The notes below the pieces were generated by a model. It saw only the letters and a program-made list of their open reading frames with translations, did no database searches and was not told where the DNA came from. Source: Planifilum fulgidum (GTDB lineage Bacteria > Bacillota > Bacilli > Thermoactinomycetales > DSM-44946). From it: a stretch of DNA of 64,000 nucleotides. Made by a program: the position numbers and the translations under genes. The stretch's first letter is position 1. Each line of letters starts with the position of its first letter. Positions 1 through 8,405 of the stretch are shown one piece after another. The stretch is taken from assembly GCF_900113175.1 (NCBI RefSeq), contig NZ_FOOK01000005.1:62001-126000 (forward strand), written 5' to 3'.

Positions 1-1
1 G

Positions 2-751
2 GATCTTCGGAGGAATCCCCGGATTGCCGCCGACGAGTACCGCCTCCTGGGCATCCTCCGCTCCGCCGGATTGCCCGTTCCCAAGCCGTATGCCCTGGAC
101 ACCTCCCGCCGCCTGTTTCCCGCGCCCTATCTGGTGATGGAATTCATCGAAGGCGAGGCGGTGGATGATCCGGCGGATCCAAGGACATACCTCCACCAGA
201 CCGCCTGCCATCTGTCCCGGATCCACCGGGTGGACGCTTCCCGGCACGATTTGTCCTTTCTGCCGAAACAGGAGGCGCTGGCCCGCAAAATCCTGGAAAG
301 GCGCCCCGCCTCCCCGAAGGACGCCTGGAACGAGGGGAGGATTCGGAGGGCTCTGGAGCGGGTGTGGCCGTTTCCGCGGTCCAATCCGGATGTCCTGCTG
401 CACGGGGACTTCTGGCCGGGGAATCTCCTGTGGAAGGAGGGGGGGCTGGTGGCCGTCATCGACTGGGAGGATGCGGCCCTGGGGGATCCGCTCGCCGATG
501 TGGCCAATGCACGCCTGGAAATCCTGTGGGCCTTCGGAGCGGAAGCGATGCGGCGGTTCACGGAGGAGTACCGATCCATGATGCCACACGTCGATTTCAC
601 CCATCTTCCCCGTTGGGACCTGTATGCGGCACTGCGGCCGGTATCGACGATTTCCGGATGGGGATTGGGAGATGCCCGGGAAAGCGTCATGCGCAAGCGG
701 CACCGCTTGTTTGTCGCCCAGGCCCTGGAGAAGCTGGGGTTTGAGCCGTGA
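2..751 (+). CDS. Aminoglycoside phosphotransferase/choline kinase-family protein, 5' truncated
   Basis: The C-terminal part of a protein-kinase-like phosphotransferase (APH/choline kinase fold) that transfers the gamma-phosphate of ATP to a small-molecule hydroxyl group; the substrate cannot be read from sequence. The catalytic loop motif LLHGDFWPGNLLW (HGDxxxxN) and the metal-binding VIDWEDAALGDPLADVA motif are both intact. The reading frame is open from the first bases of the window, so the real start and the N-lobe with the ATP-binding region lie upstream. The TTG at 71 could be read as a start but has no ribosome binding site and would remove part of the fold. It converges on the cytochrome oxidase subunit gene. 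Confidence 0.85.
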   Translation, partial: DLRRNPRIAADEYRLLGILRSAGLPVPKPYALDTSRRLFPAPYLVMEFIEGEAVDDPADPRTYLHQTACHLSRIHRVDASRHDLSFLPKQEALARKILERRPASPKDAWNEGRIRRALERVWPFPRSNPDVLLHGDFWPGNLLWKEGGLVAVIDWEDAALGDPLADVANARLEILWAFGAEAMRRFTEEYRSMMPHVDFTHLPRWDLYAALRPVSTISGWGLGDARESVMRKRHRLFVAQALEKLGFEP

Positions 752-794
752 GGCGCCCGGATCCCTGTGACTTAAGAAAGACAACGCCCCGACG

Positions 795-827
795 AAAAAA
801 GGGTGAAGGGAATCCCTCCCTTCACCC
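795..827 (-). terminator. Rho-independent terminator of the minus-strand oxidase subunit gene
   Basis: An 11-bp perfect stem (801-811 with 817-827) and a 5-nt loop. Read on the minus strand it is followed by TTTTTT (complement of 795-800), directly after the stop of the gene at 840. It also separates the convergent phosphotransferase gene. Confidence 0.85.
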
Positions 828-839
828 GTACGCCTTCGC

Positions 840-1154
840 CTACACCCACAGGGTCAGTGCCAGGATGCAGACGATGGCGCCGACGATGCCGCAGATCACG
901 AACAGAACGGGAAAAAAGCTCCCCTTTTGATCCAGGTGCATGAAGGTGAACAGCTGCACCACGACCTGGACGGACGCCAATAGCAACAGGACCGGAATCA
1001 CCACTTCGGCGGCGACGGAGCCGGTGCCGACGAGGATAAAGGCGGCGGCGGTCAGGATCATCATCAAGGCGAAGGCTTTCACATGCTTGCCGGCGCTCTC
1101 CGGCTTTTCCCGCCTTTCGGGTCTGGCCGTCGACGGATCGATTTTCGGTTCCAC
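840..1154 (-). CDS. Cytochrome c oxidase subunit IV family protein (orphan)
   Basis: A 104-residue small membrane protein of the bacterial cytochrome c/quinol oxidase subunit IV (CoxD/CtaF-like) family, an accessory subunit of the heme-copper oxidase in the plasma membrane. A charged N-terminus of about 35 residues is followed by three hydrophobic helices, with the family-typical FTFMHLD stretch after the second. The GTG start is chosen because AAAGGAGG lies seven bases upstream; a longer frame to 1193 would run through this ribosome binding site. It is monocistronic, with its own promoter and terminator, and is not beside genes for the catalytic oxidase subunits, which is unusual. Confidence 0.82.
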   Translation of the reverse strand: MEPKIDPSTARPERREKPESAGKHVKAFALMMILTAAAFILVGTGSVAAEVVIPVLLLLASVQVVVQLFTFMHLDQKGSFFPVLFVICGIVGAIVCILALTLWV

Positions 1155-1213
1155 GACCGAACCTCCTTTTTGAAGGAGAAGGAACTGAAACAATTATCCG
1201 AATGATAATGAAT

Positions 1214-1255
1214 ATTATGACATAAGGATGAATATTTGTCAATTTTGCGACAAAT
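1214..1255 (-). promoter_or_regulatory. Sigma-A promoter with overlapping inverted-repeat operator (Rex-like) for the oxidase subunit gene
   Basis: On the minus strand TTGACA (1237-1242) and CATAAT (1214-1219) are separated by 17 bp. A perfect 7-bp inverted repeat ATTTGTC-N8-GACAAAT (1234-1255) covers the -35 box. The 18-bp core TTGTC-N8-GACAA keeps the outer halves of the Rex operator (TTGTGAAnnnnTTCACAA) but differs at inner positions, so assignment to the NADH-sensing regulator Rex is only an inference. The AT-rich -10 area also looks slightly Fur-box-like. Confidence 0.6.
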
Positions 1256-1394
1256 GAACACGCGGTGAATTTCCGCGGGTACAAGGCAAATGATTCCTTC
1301 CGGTCGATAAGTTTTAATTTTTCGCTTAAAATGGGAGTGACGAATTTTCGGCACAATCCGCCGGCTTTTCGGCGGGATGTCCGGGGGATGATTC

Positions 1395-2795
1395 ATGAAA
1401 CAGACGCAGATTACGGAAGAATTGCTGCAGGAAGTGCTTCGTTCCATCGACGAGGGCATCCATGTGGTGGATGTCCGGGGGATCACCATTTTTTACAACC
1501 ATGTCGCGGCCTCCCTCGACGGGATGGCGGTGGAGGAGGTCTTGGGAACCCATGTGCTGGAGGCGTTTCCCTCGCTCACCAGCAAGACGAGCACGCTGAT
1601 GCAGGTGATCCGGACCGGCAAGCCCCTCTACAACCAGCGGCAGACCTACACCAACCGATACGGCAAAAGGATCGTGACGGTCAATTCCACCGTCCCCCTC
1701 CGGGTGGGCGGCCGGCTGGTGGGAGCGTTGGAAGTGTCCAAGGATGTGACCCGCATCCAGGAGCTGGCGGAGCAGGTGATCGATCTGAGGAAAAGGATCC
1801 GGAAGCCGGTTCGGAAACCGCCGGCGACGGAGCCGCGCCTGTTCCGGTTCGAGCAGATTCTCACGCGGAACCCGGAGATGATGAAGGCCATCGAGCGGGC
1901 GAAGCGGGCCGCCGCCACCCGCTCCCCGGTCCTGGTCGTGGGGGAAACGGGCACGGGAAAGGAACTGATTGTCCAGTCGATTCACAGCGCCTCCCCCCGC
2001 CGCGACCAGCCCTTCATCGCCCAGAACTGCGCGGCGATTCCCTCGTCCCTGCTGGAAGGAATCCTGTTCGGAACGGTGAAGGGCGCCTTCACGGGGGCGG
2101 AGGATCGGCCGGGCCTGTTTGAATTGGCGGATGGGGGCACCCTGTTTCTGGATGAGATCCACGCCATGCCCTCGGACCTGCAGGCGAAATTGCTGCGGGT
2201 GCTGGAAGAAGGGGCGGTCCGGAGGGTGGGGGATGCAAACGCGCGCTGGGTGGACGTGCGCATCCTGTGCGCCACCAATGAGGATCCCGTCCGCAACGTG
2301 AAGGAAGGGCGCCTCCGGAAGGATCTGTTTTACCGCATCCAGGTGGTACGGATCGATCTGCCGCCCCTTCGGGAGAGGCGGGAGGACATTCCCCTTCTCA
2401 CCTCCCATTTCATCCGCGAATACAACGGCAAGCTGGGAAAACGGGTTTTCGGGCTTCGGCCGGAGGTGGAGGAGATGTTCCTGCGCTACGATTGGCCGGG
2501 CAATGTCCGGGAATTGAAGCACGCCATCGAAGGGGCGATGAACATGGCGGAAGGGGAGATGATCGCCCCGGAGGATTTGCCGCCCCATCTCATCCCCGGG
2601 GAAACGGCCGCCCGTCCGGAGCGGGAGGGGCGCCCCCTGCGGGAAGTGTTGGCCGAGGTGGAGGAGCGGATGATCCGGGAAGCGTTGGCCGCCTGCGGGG
2701 GAAATGTGCGGCAGGCGGCCCGCCGATTGGGAATTCCGCGGCAAACGCTGCAGTACAAGCTGCAAAAATGGGGATTGGACCGCCGAGTGAAGTAA
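1395..2795 (+). CDS. Sigma-54-dependent enhancer-binding regulator (PAS-AAA-Fis), probable activator of the lysine degradation operon
   Basis: A 466-residue bacterial enhancer-binding protein of the RocR type. It has an N-terminal PAS sensor domain (about residues 10-115), a central AAA+ ATPase (about 155-380) with Walker A GETGTGKE near 183-190, and the sigma-54 contact loop GAFTGA at 230-235. A C-terminal Fis-type helix-turn-helix ends in GNVRQAARRLGIPRQTLQYK. It hydrolyses ATP to remodel sigma-54 RNA polymerase. The gene stands alone upstream of kdd, and a clear -24/-12 promoter lies between them, so it very likely activates the kdd-kam operon in response to a small molecule bound by PAS (inference; perhaps lysine or a downstream metabolite). 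Its start has no strong ribosome binding site (GGGGGATGATTC). Confidence 0.93.
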   Translation: MKQTQITEELLQEVLRSIDEGIHVVDVRGITIFYNHVAASLDGMAVEEVLGTHVLEAFPSLTSKTSTLMQVIRTGKPLYNQRQTYTNRYGKRIVTVNSTVPLRVGGRLVGALEVSKDVTRIQELAEQVIDLRKRIRKPVRKPPATEPRLFRFEQILTRNPEMMKAIERAKRAAATRSPVLVVGETGTGKELIVQSIHSASPRRDQPFIAQNCAAIPSSLLEGILFGTVKGAFTGAEDRPGLFELADGGTLFLDEIHAMPSDLQAKLLRVLEEGAVRRVGDANARWVDVRILCATNEDPVRNVKEGRLRKDLFYRIQVVRIDLPPLRERREDIPLLTSHFIREYNGKLGKRVFGLRPEVEEMFLRYDWPGNVRELKHAIEGAMNMAEGEMIAPEDLPPHLIPGETAARPEREGRPLREVLAEVEERMIREALAACGGNVRQAARRLGIPRQTLQYKLQKWGLDRRVK

Positions 2796-3036
2796 GATTC
2801 GTGGAGCGCAGTCCCAACGGGGCCTTGGGAGGGGAAGCGCCTTGCCCATCGGCGGCTTGCCGCTTTCTTCCGCCTTTCCTTCCGGCCCGAATGAAGGACG
2901 TTACGTTCCGCCTGGAGGCCGGGGCGCAAGGCGGCCCCTCCGTTTGGCGTTTTCGGGGCTGATCCTTTCTCTTTTTGACGTTCCGGGCGGCGGCCGTGTC
3001 TCAGCTTCCAAATCGGGGGAGATGACATGCAAAGGC

Positions 3037-3066
3037 AAAGATGTGCCGAATATTCGGCACATCTTT
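3037..3066. promoter_or_regulatory. Perfect 30-bp palindrome: enhancer (UAS) for the sigma-54 promoter and/or terminator of the regulator gene
   Basis: Both halves (AAAGATGTGCCGAAT and its exact complement) are symmetric about 3051/3052. The centre is about 87 bp upstream of the transcription start predicted from the sigma-54 promoter, a typical distance for an enhancer-binding protein site. The right half runs into TTTTTGTTTTT, so in RNA it could also form a terminator for the upstream regulator gene, though a zero-loop palindrome is atypical for that. The rest of 2796-3157 shows no gene. Confidence 0.6.
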
Positions 3067-3111
3067 TTGTTTTTCGGGATGAAACGTCCGGCCTGCGCTG
3101 TTTTTTGGCAA

Positions 3112-3130
3112 TTGGCATGTTTCTTGCAAT
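3112..3130 (+). promoter_or_regulatory. Sigma-54 (-24/-12) promoter of the kdd-kam operon
   Basis: The sequence TTGGCATGTTTCTTGCAAT matches the sigma-54 consensus TGGCACG-N4-TTGCW almost perfectly. GG (3114-3115) and GC (3126-3127) have the required 12-bp periodicity. Transcription should begin near 3139, 28 nt before the kdd start. The adjacent enhancer-binding protein with an intact GAFTGA loop supports it. Confidence 0.9.
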
Positions 3131-3166
3131 AGCGAAAGGTGAAGCCGGAAAAGGAGGGTGGCCCGA

Positions 3167-4243
3167 TTGACCGCATGCCAATCGTACCCGAAAGGGCACC
3201 GGTATGGTCTTCACCGGGTGCTGGAGCCAAAGGGGGTGATGCCCCAGCCCGCATGGAAGCTGGATGCCAGGCCGGTCTGCCATGACAACGAGCTTTTGGT
3301 CGAGGTGGACCGCCTCAACATCGATTCCGCCTCCTTCAATCAGCTGAAGGAGGAGGCCGGCGGCGATCCGGAACGGGTGAAGGAACGGATCCTCGGGATC
3401 GTCGCCGAGAGGGGGAAAATGCACAATCCCGTCACCAATTCCGGCGGGATGCTGATCGGCCGGGTTCTCGAGATCGGCCCGTCTTTTCCGGATCAAGGAT
3501 TGAAGCGGGGGGAGAAGATCGCCACGCTGGTCTCCCTCACCTTGACCCCCCTTTCCCTGGAAGCCGTGGAGCGGGTGGATCTGGAGACGGGGCAGGTGGA
3601 GGTGCGGGGCAAGGCGGTGCTCTTCGCCAGCGGTCCCTTCGCCCGCCTTCCCGATGATTTGCCGGAATCCGTCGCCCTGGCCGTGCTCGACGTTTGCGGG
3701 GCCCCGGCGCAGACGGCGCGCCTGGTCCGCCCCGGTCAGCGGGTGGCGGTGCTGGGGGCGGGAGGCAAATCGGGGCTTCTCTGCCTCTGGCACGCCAAAA
3801 AACAGGCGGGCCCCGGCGGCCGGGTGATCGCCCTGGAGGCCGGGGAGGCGGCCTGCGAGGCGATCCGGAACCTGGCCCTCGCCGACGAGGTGATCCGGGC
3901 GGACGCCACGCGGCCCGTCGAGGTGCTGGAAAAGGTGGAACGCGCCACCGGCGGACGGTTGGCGGATGTCACCATCAATTGCGTGAATGTGCCCCATACG
4001 GAGCTGTCCAGCATTCTGTGCACCCGGGACGGCGGGACGGTTTACTTTTTCAGCACGGCCGTCCGCTTCACCGCCGCCGCCCTGGGGGCCGAGGGCGTGG
4101 GGAAGGATGTGCGCATGATGATCGGCAACGGATACGCTCCCGGCCACGCGGCCCTCGCTTTGGAAACCCTCAGGCAGTCCCCCGCCCTGAGGCGGTTGTT
4201 CGAGGAGCGATATGCCCGAGAAGAGAGGCAACCGACGGTTTGA
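3167..4243 (+). CDS. kdd: L-erythro-3,5-diaminohexanoate dehydrogenase
   Basis: A 358-residue NAD(P)-dependent enzyme (EC 1.4.1.11) that oxidatively deaminates 3,5-diaminohexanoate to 5-amino-3-oxohexanoate, the third step of the lysine aminomutase pathway. It has an MDR/zinc-less alcohol-dehydrogenase-like layout, with the dinucleotide-binding segment VAVLGAGGKSGLLCLWHAKK in the second half. The characteristic N-terminal region reads YGLHRVLEPKGVMPQPAWKLD. TTG at 3167 is chosen because AAGGAGG lies nine bases upstream; the in-frame GTG at 3158 overlaps that ribosome binding site. It is the first gene of the sigma-54-controlled operon, directly ahead of kamA. Confidence 0.92.
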   Translation: MTACQSYPKGHRYGLHRVLEPKGVMPQPAWKLDARPVCHDNELLVEVDRLNIDSASFNQLKEEAGGDPERVKERILGIVAERGKMHNPVTNSGGMLIGRVLEIGPSFPDQGLKRGEKIATLVSLTLTPLSLEAVERVDLETGQVEVRGKAVLFASGPFARLPDDLPESVALAVLDVCGAPAQTARLVRPGQRVAVLGAGGKSGLLCLWHAKKQAGPGGRVIALEAGEAACEAIRNLALADEVIRADATRPVEVLEKVERATGGRLADVTINCVNVPHTELSSILCTRDGGTVYFFSTAVRFTAAALGAEGVGKDVRMMIGNGYAPGHAALALETLRQSPALRRLFEERYAREERQPTV

Positions 4244-4324
4244 CGCCCGCATCGGGGCGGATGACGGCCCCGGAAGGGTGACGTCGGCTGCCGCCGATCT
4301 TAATGAAGAAAGGAGCCGCATGCC

Positions 4325-5602
4325 ATGCGCGATTGGCGAGAGATTGAACTGTGGAAGGATGTCACCGAGGAGCAGTGGAATGACTGGCTGTGGCAGTTGA
4401 CCCACACCATCCGCAAATTGGACGATTTGAAGAAGGTGATCAATCTGACGCCGGAAGAGGAGGAGGGCGTGGCGATTTCCAAACAGACGATTCCCCTCAA
4501 CATCACGCCCTACTACGCCCTGCTGATGGATCCCGACGATCCGAGGGACCCCATCCGCATGCAGGCGGTGCCCGTGTCGTCGGAGATCATCCGGACGCCC
4601 TACGACATGGAGGACCCCCTCCTGGAGGACACCGACTCGCCGGTTCCGGGTCTCACCCACCGCTATCCGGACCGGGTGCTGTTTCTGATCACCAACCAGT
4701 GCTCCATGTATTGCCGTTACTGCACCCGGCGCCGCTTCTCCGGCCAGATCGGGATGGGCGTTCCGAAGAAGCAGATGGACGCCTGCATCGAGTACATCCG
4801 CAACACCCCGACGGTGCGCGATGTGCTTCTCTCGGGCGGAGACGGGCTGTTGGTCAACGATCGGATTCTGGAGTATCTGCTGAAGAACCTCCGGGAGATT
4901 CCCCATGTGGAGATCATCCGGATCGGGACCCGGGCCCCGGTGGTCTTCCCCCAACGGATCACGGAGAATCTGTGCAAGATCCTGAAAAAGTACCATCCGA
5001 TCTGGTTGAACACCCATTTCAACCATCCGAAGGAGATCACCCCCGAAGCGAAACGGGCCTGTGAAATGCTGGCGGACGCCGGCGTCCCCCTGGGGAACCA
5101 GTCGGTCATCCTGGCGGGGATCAACGACTGCCCCCATGTGATGAAAAAACTGGTGCACGAACTGGTGAAGATCCGGGTCCGTCCGTATTACATCTATCAG
5201 TGCGATCTGTCCGAGGGGATCGGCCATTTCCGCACCCCGATCTCCAAGGGACTGGAGATCATCGAATACCTGCGGGGGCACACCTCGGGCTACGCGGTGC
5301 CCACCTTCGTGGTGGACGCTCCGGGAGGCGGCGGCAAGATTCCGCTTTCGCCCAACTATATCCTGTCCCAAAGCCCCACCAAGACGGTACTGAGAAACTT
5401 CGAAGGCGTGATCACCTCTTATCCGGAACCGCCCAATTACCGTCCCCATGATCCGGAATCCTGCGAGTACTGCCGGCAGGCCAAAGGGAAGCAGGAGGGG
5501 ATTGCGGCGCTGATGAGCGACGAACGCCTCAACCTGGAACCGAAGCACCTGCTCCGGGAGGGCCGGCGCAGATCCCGCTCCCCCGAACCGACCCAGGCGT
5601 AA
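4325..5602 (+). CDS. kamA: L-lysine 2,3-aminomutase
   Basis: A 425-residue radical-SAM, PLP-dependent enzyme (EC 5.4.3.2) converting L-lysine to L-beta-lysine. The radical-SAM cluster motif CSMYCRYC supplies Cys126, Cys130 and Cys133, which ligate the 4Fe-4S cluster. The PLP-binding lysine in the PGGGGK motif is Lys338, matching Lys337 of the clostridial enzyme. Length and the zinc/C-terminal Cys segment (CEYCRQAKGK) are also typical. The alternative identity, the paralogous glutamate 2,3-aminomutase or EpmB, is unlikely because the gene sits among kdd and kamB-E. ATG follows AAAGGAG. Confidence 0.96.
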   Translation: MRDWREIELWKDVTEEQWNDWLWQLTHTIRKLDDLKKVINLTPEEEEGVAISKQTIPLNITPYYALLMDPDDPRDPIRMQAVPVSSEIIRTPYDMEDPLLEDTDSPVPGLTHRYPDRVLFLITNQCSMYCRYCTRRRFSGQIGMGVPKKQMDACIEYIRNTPTVRDVLLSGGDGLLVNDRILEYLLKNLREIPHVEIIRIGTRAPVVFPQRITENLCKILKKYHPIWLNTHFNHPKEITPEAKRACEMLADAGVPLGNQSVILAGINDCPHVMKKLVHELVKIRVRPYYIYQCDLSEGIGHFRTPISKGLEIIEYLRGHTSGYAVPTFVVDAPGGGGKIPLSPNYILSQSPTKTVLRNFEGVITSYPEPPNYRPHDPESCEYCRQAKGKQEGIAALMSDERLNLEPKHLLREGRRRSRSPEPTQA

Positions 5603-5638
5603 AGGACTGTGCTGCCCGAGACTTGGACGGGAAGGGAG

Positions 5639-6658
5639 ATGAAGAGCCTCGCGATCGTCGGGCTGTCCAAAAACGCGGGCAAAACGACGGTGTTGAATCA
5701 CTTGTCGGGGTGGGCCCTCTCCCGCTCCCTTCCCGCGGGGCTGGTCAGCATCGGGGTGGACGGCGAGGAGCGGGACGCCTGGAGCGGCCGGCCCAAGCCG
5801 CAGGTGCTGATTTCCGGGGGAACGGTGGTGGCGACGGCCGGATCTTGCCTGGATGTGCGGGCCGGCGCCTGGGAGGTGCTGGAGGAGCTGCCGGTCCGCT
5901 CTCTCCTGGGTCAGGTTTTTTTGGCGCGGGCGCTGCGGCCGGGGACGGTGAAGCTGGCGGGCATTTCCTCCGCGAAGGGGATCGATCGGGTATTGGAGGG
6001 TTTCAGACGGCACGGCGTCCGCCTGGCCCTGGTGGATGGAGCCTACGACCGGAAGGCGGCGGCGCATCCGATCCGTTCCGACGGAGTGATTCTGGTGGCC
6101 GGGGCCGGCGCGGGCAGGACCCTGGAAGAGGTGGTGAGGCGGACCGAGGAATGGGTGCGGATCTTCAGCCTTCCGGCCTGCGGCGATCCGCTGCTGGAAA
6201 AGGCGGGAAAAAAGGCTTTGCGCGAGGGGCGTCCGATGGGGGTCGACGGGGAAGGAATCGTGCCCTTTCCCCTTCCGTCCCTCTTGGTCGACCGGGGGAA
6301 GCTGTCGGAGGCGGTGGGGAGCCGGCCGTGGACCGCACTGGCCGTCCCCGGCGCCGTGACCGACCGGACGTTGATGTTGCTCGCCCAGTGCGGGTGTTCC
6401 TTTCCCCTGGTCCTTTCCTCCCCCACCCACGCCTTTTTCTCCCTTCCTTCGCTGCGCGCCTTTCTGCGGGGGGGCGGAGAGGTCCGTTACCTCGAACGTC
6501 CCCGCCTGGTCGGCGTCGCGGTAAATCCCGTCTCCCCGGAAGGGGATGCCTTCGATCCCCGGGAGATGAAGATGCGGATCGCCCGCGCATGCCATCCCGT
6601 GCCGGTGACGGATGTGATCCGGGACGGGATCGATGGGGGGTGGGTTGGTGTTCCTTGA
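5639..6658 (+). CDS. kamB: KamB, lysine 5,6-aminomutase reactivase subunit
   Basis: About 340 residues with a P-loop at the extreme N-terminus (GLSKNAGKTT, residues 8-17) and otherwise no widely recognised domain. Position between kamA and the MutS-like kamC identifies it as KamB, proposed to work with KamC in reactivating the B12-dependent lysine 5,6-aminomutase after cofactor inactivation. ATG at 5639 is preferred because it places the P-loop as in other small NTPases. A GTG at 5609 would add ten residues and neither start has an ideally spaced ribosome binding site. The 3' end overlaps kamC by 26 nt, indicating translational coupling. Confidence 0.82.
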   Translation: MKSLAIVGLSKNAGKTTVLNHLSGWALSRSLPAGLVSIGVDGEERDAWSGRPKPQVLISGGTVVATAGSCLDVRAGAWEVLEELPVRSLLGQVFLARALRPGTVKLAGISSAKGIDRVLEGFRRHGVRLALVDGAYDRKAAAHPIRSDGVILVAGAGAGRTLEEVVRRTEEWVRIFSLPACGDPLLEKAGKKALREGRPMGVDGEGIVPFPLPSLLVDRGKLSEAVGSRPWTALAVPGAVTDRTLMLLAQCGCSFPLVLSSPTHAFFSLPSLRAFLRGGGEVRYLERPRLVGVAVNPVSPEGDAFDPREMKMRIARACHPVPVTDVIRDGIDGGWVGVP

Positions 6659-8315
6659 CGAGCAGACGAAACAACACCTGCTGTGGGCGGATGTCCTCAG
6701 GGGATTTCATCCGCGGACGCCGATGGGGAGGGCGGCCTGGAAGCGGCTTGCCCCTTTCCTCCCCGGCCAGGAGCGGGAGTGGGCGGAAGTTTTGGCGGAA
6801 CAGGAACGGCTCCGGCGGGAGGCGGAAAGGGATCCCGACTGGGGGCGCGGGATCGATGCCTGTCTGTCCCGGGTTCCCGATGTGCTCCCCCTTTTTCCCC
6901 TCCTGCGCGGGAGACAATCCCCGGGCATCTCCGGCTGGTTTCAGCTGAAGGGATTTTTGTGGCAGGTGAAGGCCCTGGGGGAGCGCCTCGCGGAAAAGGG
7001 GCTCCAATCCCTTTTGTCGGATGTGGACCAAGACCTTTGCCAGACCCTTCTTCACCGGCTCAATCCGGATTCTCCCCTCACCCCCTCCTTTTCCCTCGCA
7101 CCCGCCTTCGATGAACGGCTCGGCATTCTCCGCGGGCAGCTGGAACGGCTGGATCGCGAAATCCGGGAGGAGCGGGAGGCGCTGGTCCGGGAAATCGCGG
7201 AGGCATACGGGGTCCGCCCCAACCGGTGGGGGGAATGGGTGGTGGACCGCCGGTCCGATGCCTCCCGCCGGATGGCGGAGGACCGCCGCCTCCTCTTGGT
7301 GCGGGAGAGTGCCTTCGACCGCGTGTTCGTCCCGGCGCTGTCCCCGGAAGGGGAAAGGCGGAAGAAAGAGCGGGCCGAACTGGAAGCCCGGATCGAAGCG
7401 GTGGAGGGGGAGGTGATGCAGAGGCTGGCGGCGGAGTTCGCTCCCCATGTTCCCGCCCTGGAAAGGGCTGCGGAGGCGGTGGCCCGGTTCGATCTGCAGT
7501 GGAGCCGGATGGAGGCCGCCCGAAGATGGGGAGGCTGCCGCCCCCGGTTGTCCAAAGGTTCCATCCGGGTTTCCGGGGGAGTGCATCCGGCGGTGGCCGA
7601 ACGGCTGCGGAAGGAAGGGTGCCGCTTCACACCGGTGGACATCCGGGTGGACAAAGGGGCGACGGTGATCGTCGGTCCCAACATGGGAGGAAAGACGATG
7701 GCCCTTAGAACCCTGGGGCTGATCGTCGCTTTGGCGCAGCACGGATTTTTCGTCCCCGCCGCCCGTTGCGAGATGCCCCTGGTTTCCTTCGTTTCCGGAG
7801 TGATGGGCGACGGCCAGGACGCCAGGGAGGGGCTCAGCACCTTCGGGGCGGAGGTGAAGCGGGTGGCGGAATGGTTCGGGAAAAAAGGGGGGCTTCTCCT
7901 GATCGACGAGATTGGCCGCGGGACCAACCCGGTGGAGGGGGCGGCCCTGTCGGCGGCGGTGACCGCCCGTCTCGCCCGGTCCGACCATTGGGCGGTCCAT
8001 GTCACCCATTACGGGGAAGTGTTGGAGGTGGCGGGGATTCGCAGGTATCGGACGGCCGGGTTGAGGGAGGAGGGGGGAAACCGGGAGGATTGGACGGGGG
8101 ACGACTGGTCTTCCCGGATGGATTTTCGCCTGATCCCCCTGGCCGAGGGGGAGGGAGTTCCCCGCCAGGCGCTTTGGATCGCCGAGGCGATGGGAATGCC
8201 CCGGGAGATCGTGGAGGATGCCCGGCGGCGGATCGCGGGGGAATCGGGGAACGCTGAGGGATCGAGCGATGGAAGGAAGCGGGCGGAAAGACCGAAGGCG
8301 CCGGAAAAGGGGTGA
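6633..8315 (+). CDS. kamC: KamC, MutS-like ATPase of the lysine 5,6-aminomutase reactivase
   Basis: A 560-residue MutS-family ATPase lacking the DNA mismatch-recognition domain and the Smr nuclease domain. The C-terminal ABC-type ATPase carries Walker A VGPNMGGKT (about residues 347-355), a FVSGVMGDGQDA signature region, Walker B LLLIDEIGRGTNP and an H-loop VHVTHYG. The N-terminal half is charged and helical, like the MutS core/clamp. In lysine-fermenting bacteria kamB and kamC are linked to kamDE and are thought to exchange damaged cobalamin; a DNA-repair role is unlikely from context. The ATG lies inside the end of kamB, preceded by GGGA. Confidence 0.88.
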   Translation: MGGGLVFLDEQTKQHLLWADVLRGFHPRTPMGRAAWKRLAPFLPGQEREWAEVLAEQERLRREAERDPDWGRGIDACLSRVPDVLPLFPLLRGRQSPGISGWFQLKGFLWQVKALGERLAEKGLQSLLSDVDQDLCQTLLHRLNPDSPLTPSFSLAPAFDERLGILRGQLERLDREIREEREALVREIAEAYGVRPNRWGEWVVDRRSDASRRMAEDRRLLLVRESAFDRVFVPALSPEGERRKKERAELEARIEAVEGEVMQRLAAEFAPHVPALERAAEAVARFDLQWSRMEAARRWGGCRPRLSKGSIRVSGGVHPAVAERLRKEGCRFTPVDIRVDKGATVIVGPNMGGKTMALRTLGLIVALAQHGFFVPAARCEMPLVSFVSGVMGDGQDAREGLSTFGAEVKRVAEWFGKKGGLLLIDEIGRGTNPVEGAALSAAVTARLARSDHWAVHVTHYGEVLEVAGIRRYRTAGLREEGGNREDWTGDDWSSRMDFRLIPLAEGEGVPRQALWIAEAMGMPREIVEDARRRIAGESGNAEGSSDGRKRAERPKAPEKG

Positions 8316-8405
8316 CGGGCACGCCTCACAAGGGTGCGCACCTTGTCCGACAGAGAAGTTTCAGGGGTTTTTGGAGCGACGATTCATCGCGGGAGGTGGG
8401 AATGC

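Noticed and set aside
1204-1222. Fur box at the oxidase subunit promoter
   Set aside because: TGATAATGAATATTATGA matches only the left half of the 7-1-7 Fur consensus; the AT-rich sequence is explained by the -10 region.
2486-6595. A very long open minus-strand frame opposite the regulator, kdd, kamA and kamB
   Set aside because: Low-complexity Pro/Gly/His/Arg translation typical of the antisense of GC-rich genes, no ribosome binding site, and the plus-strand genes are unambiguous.
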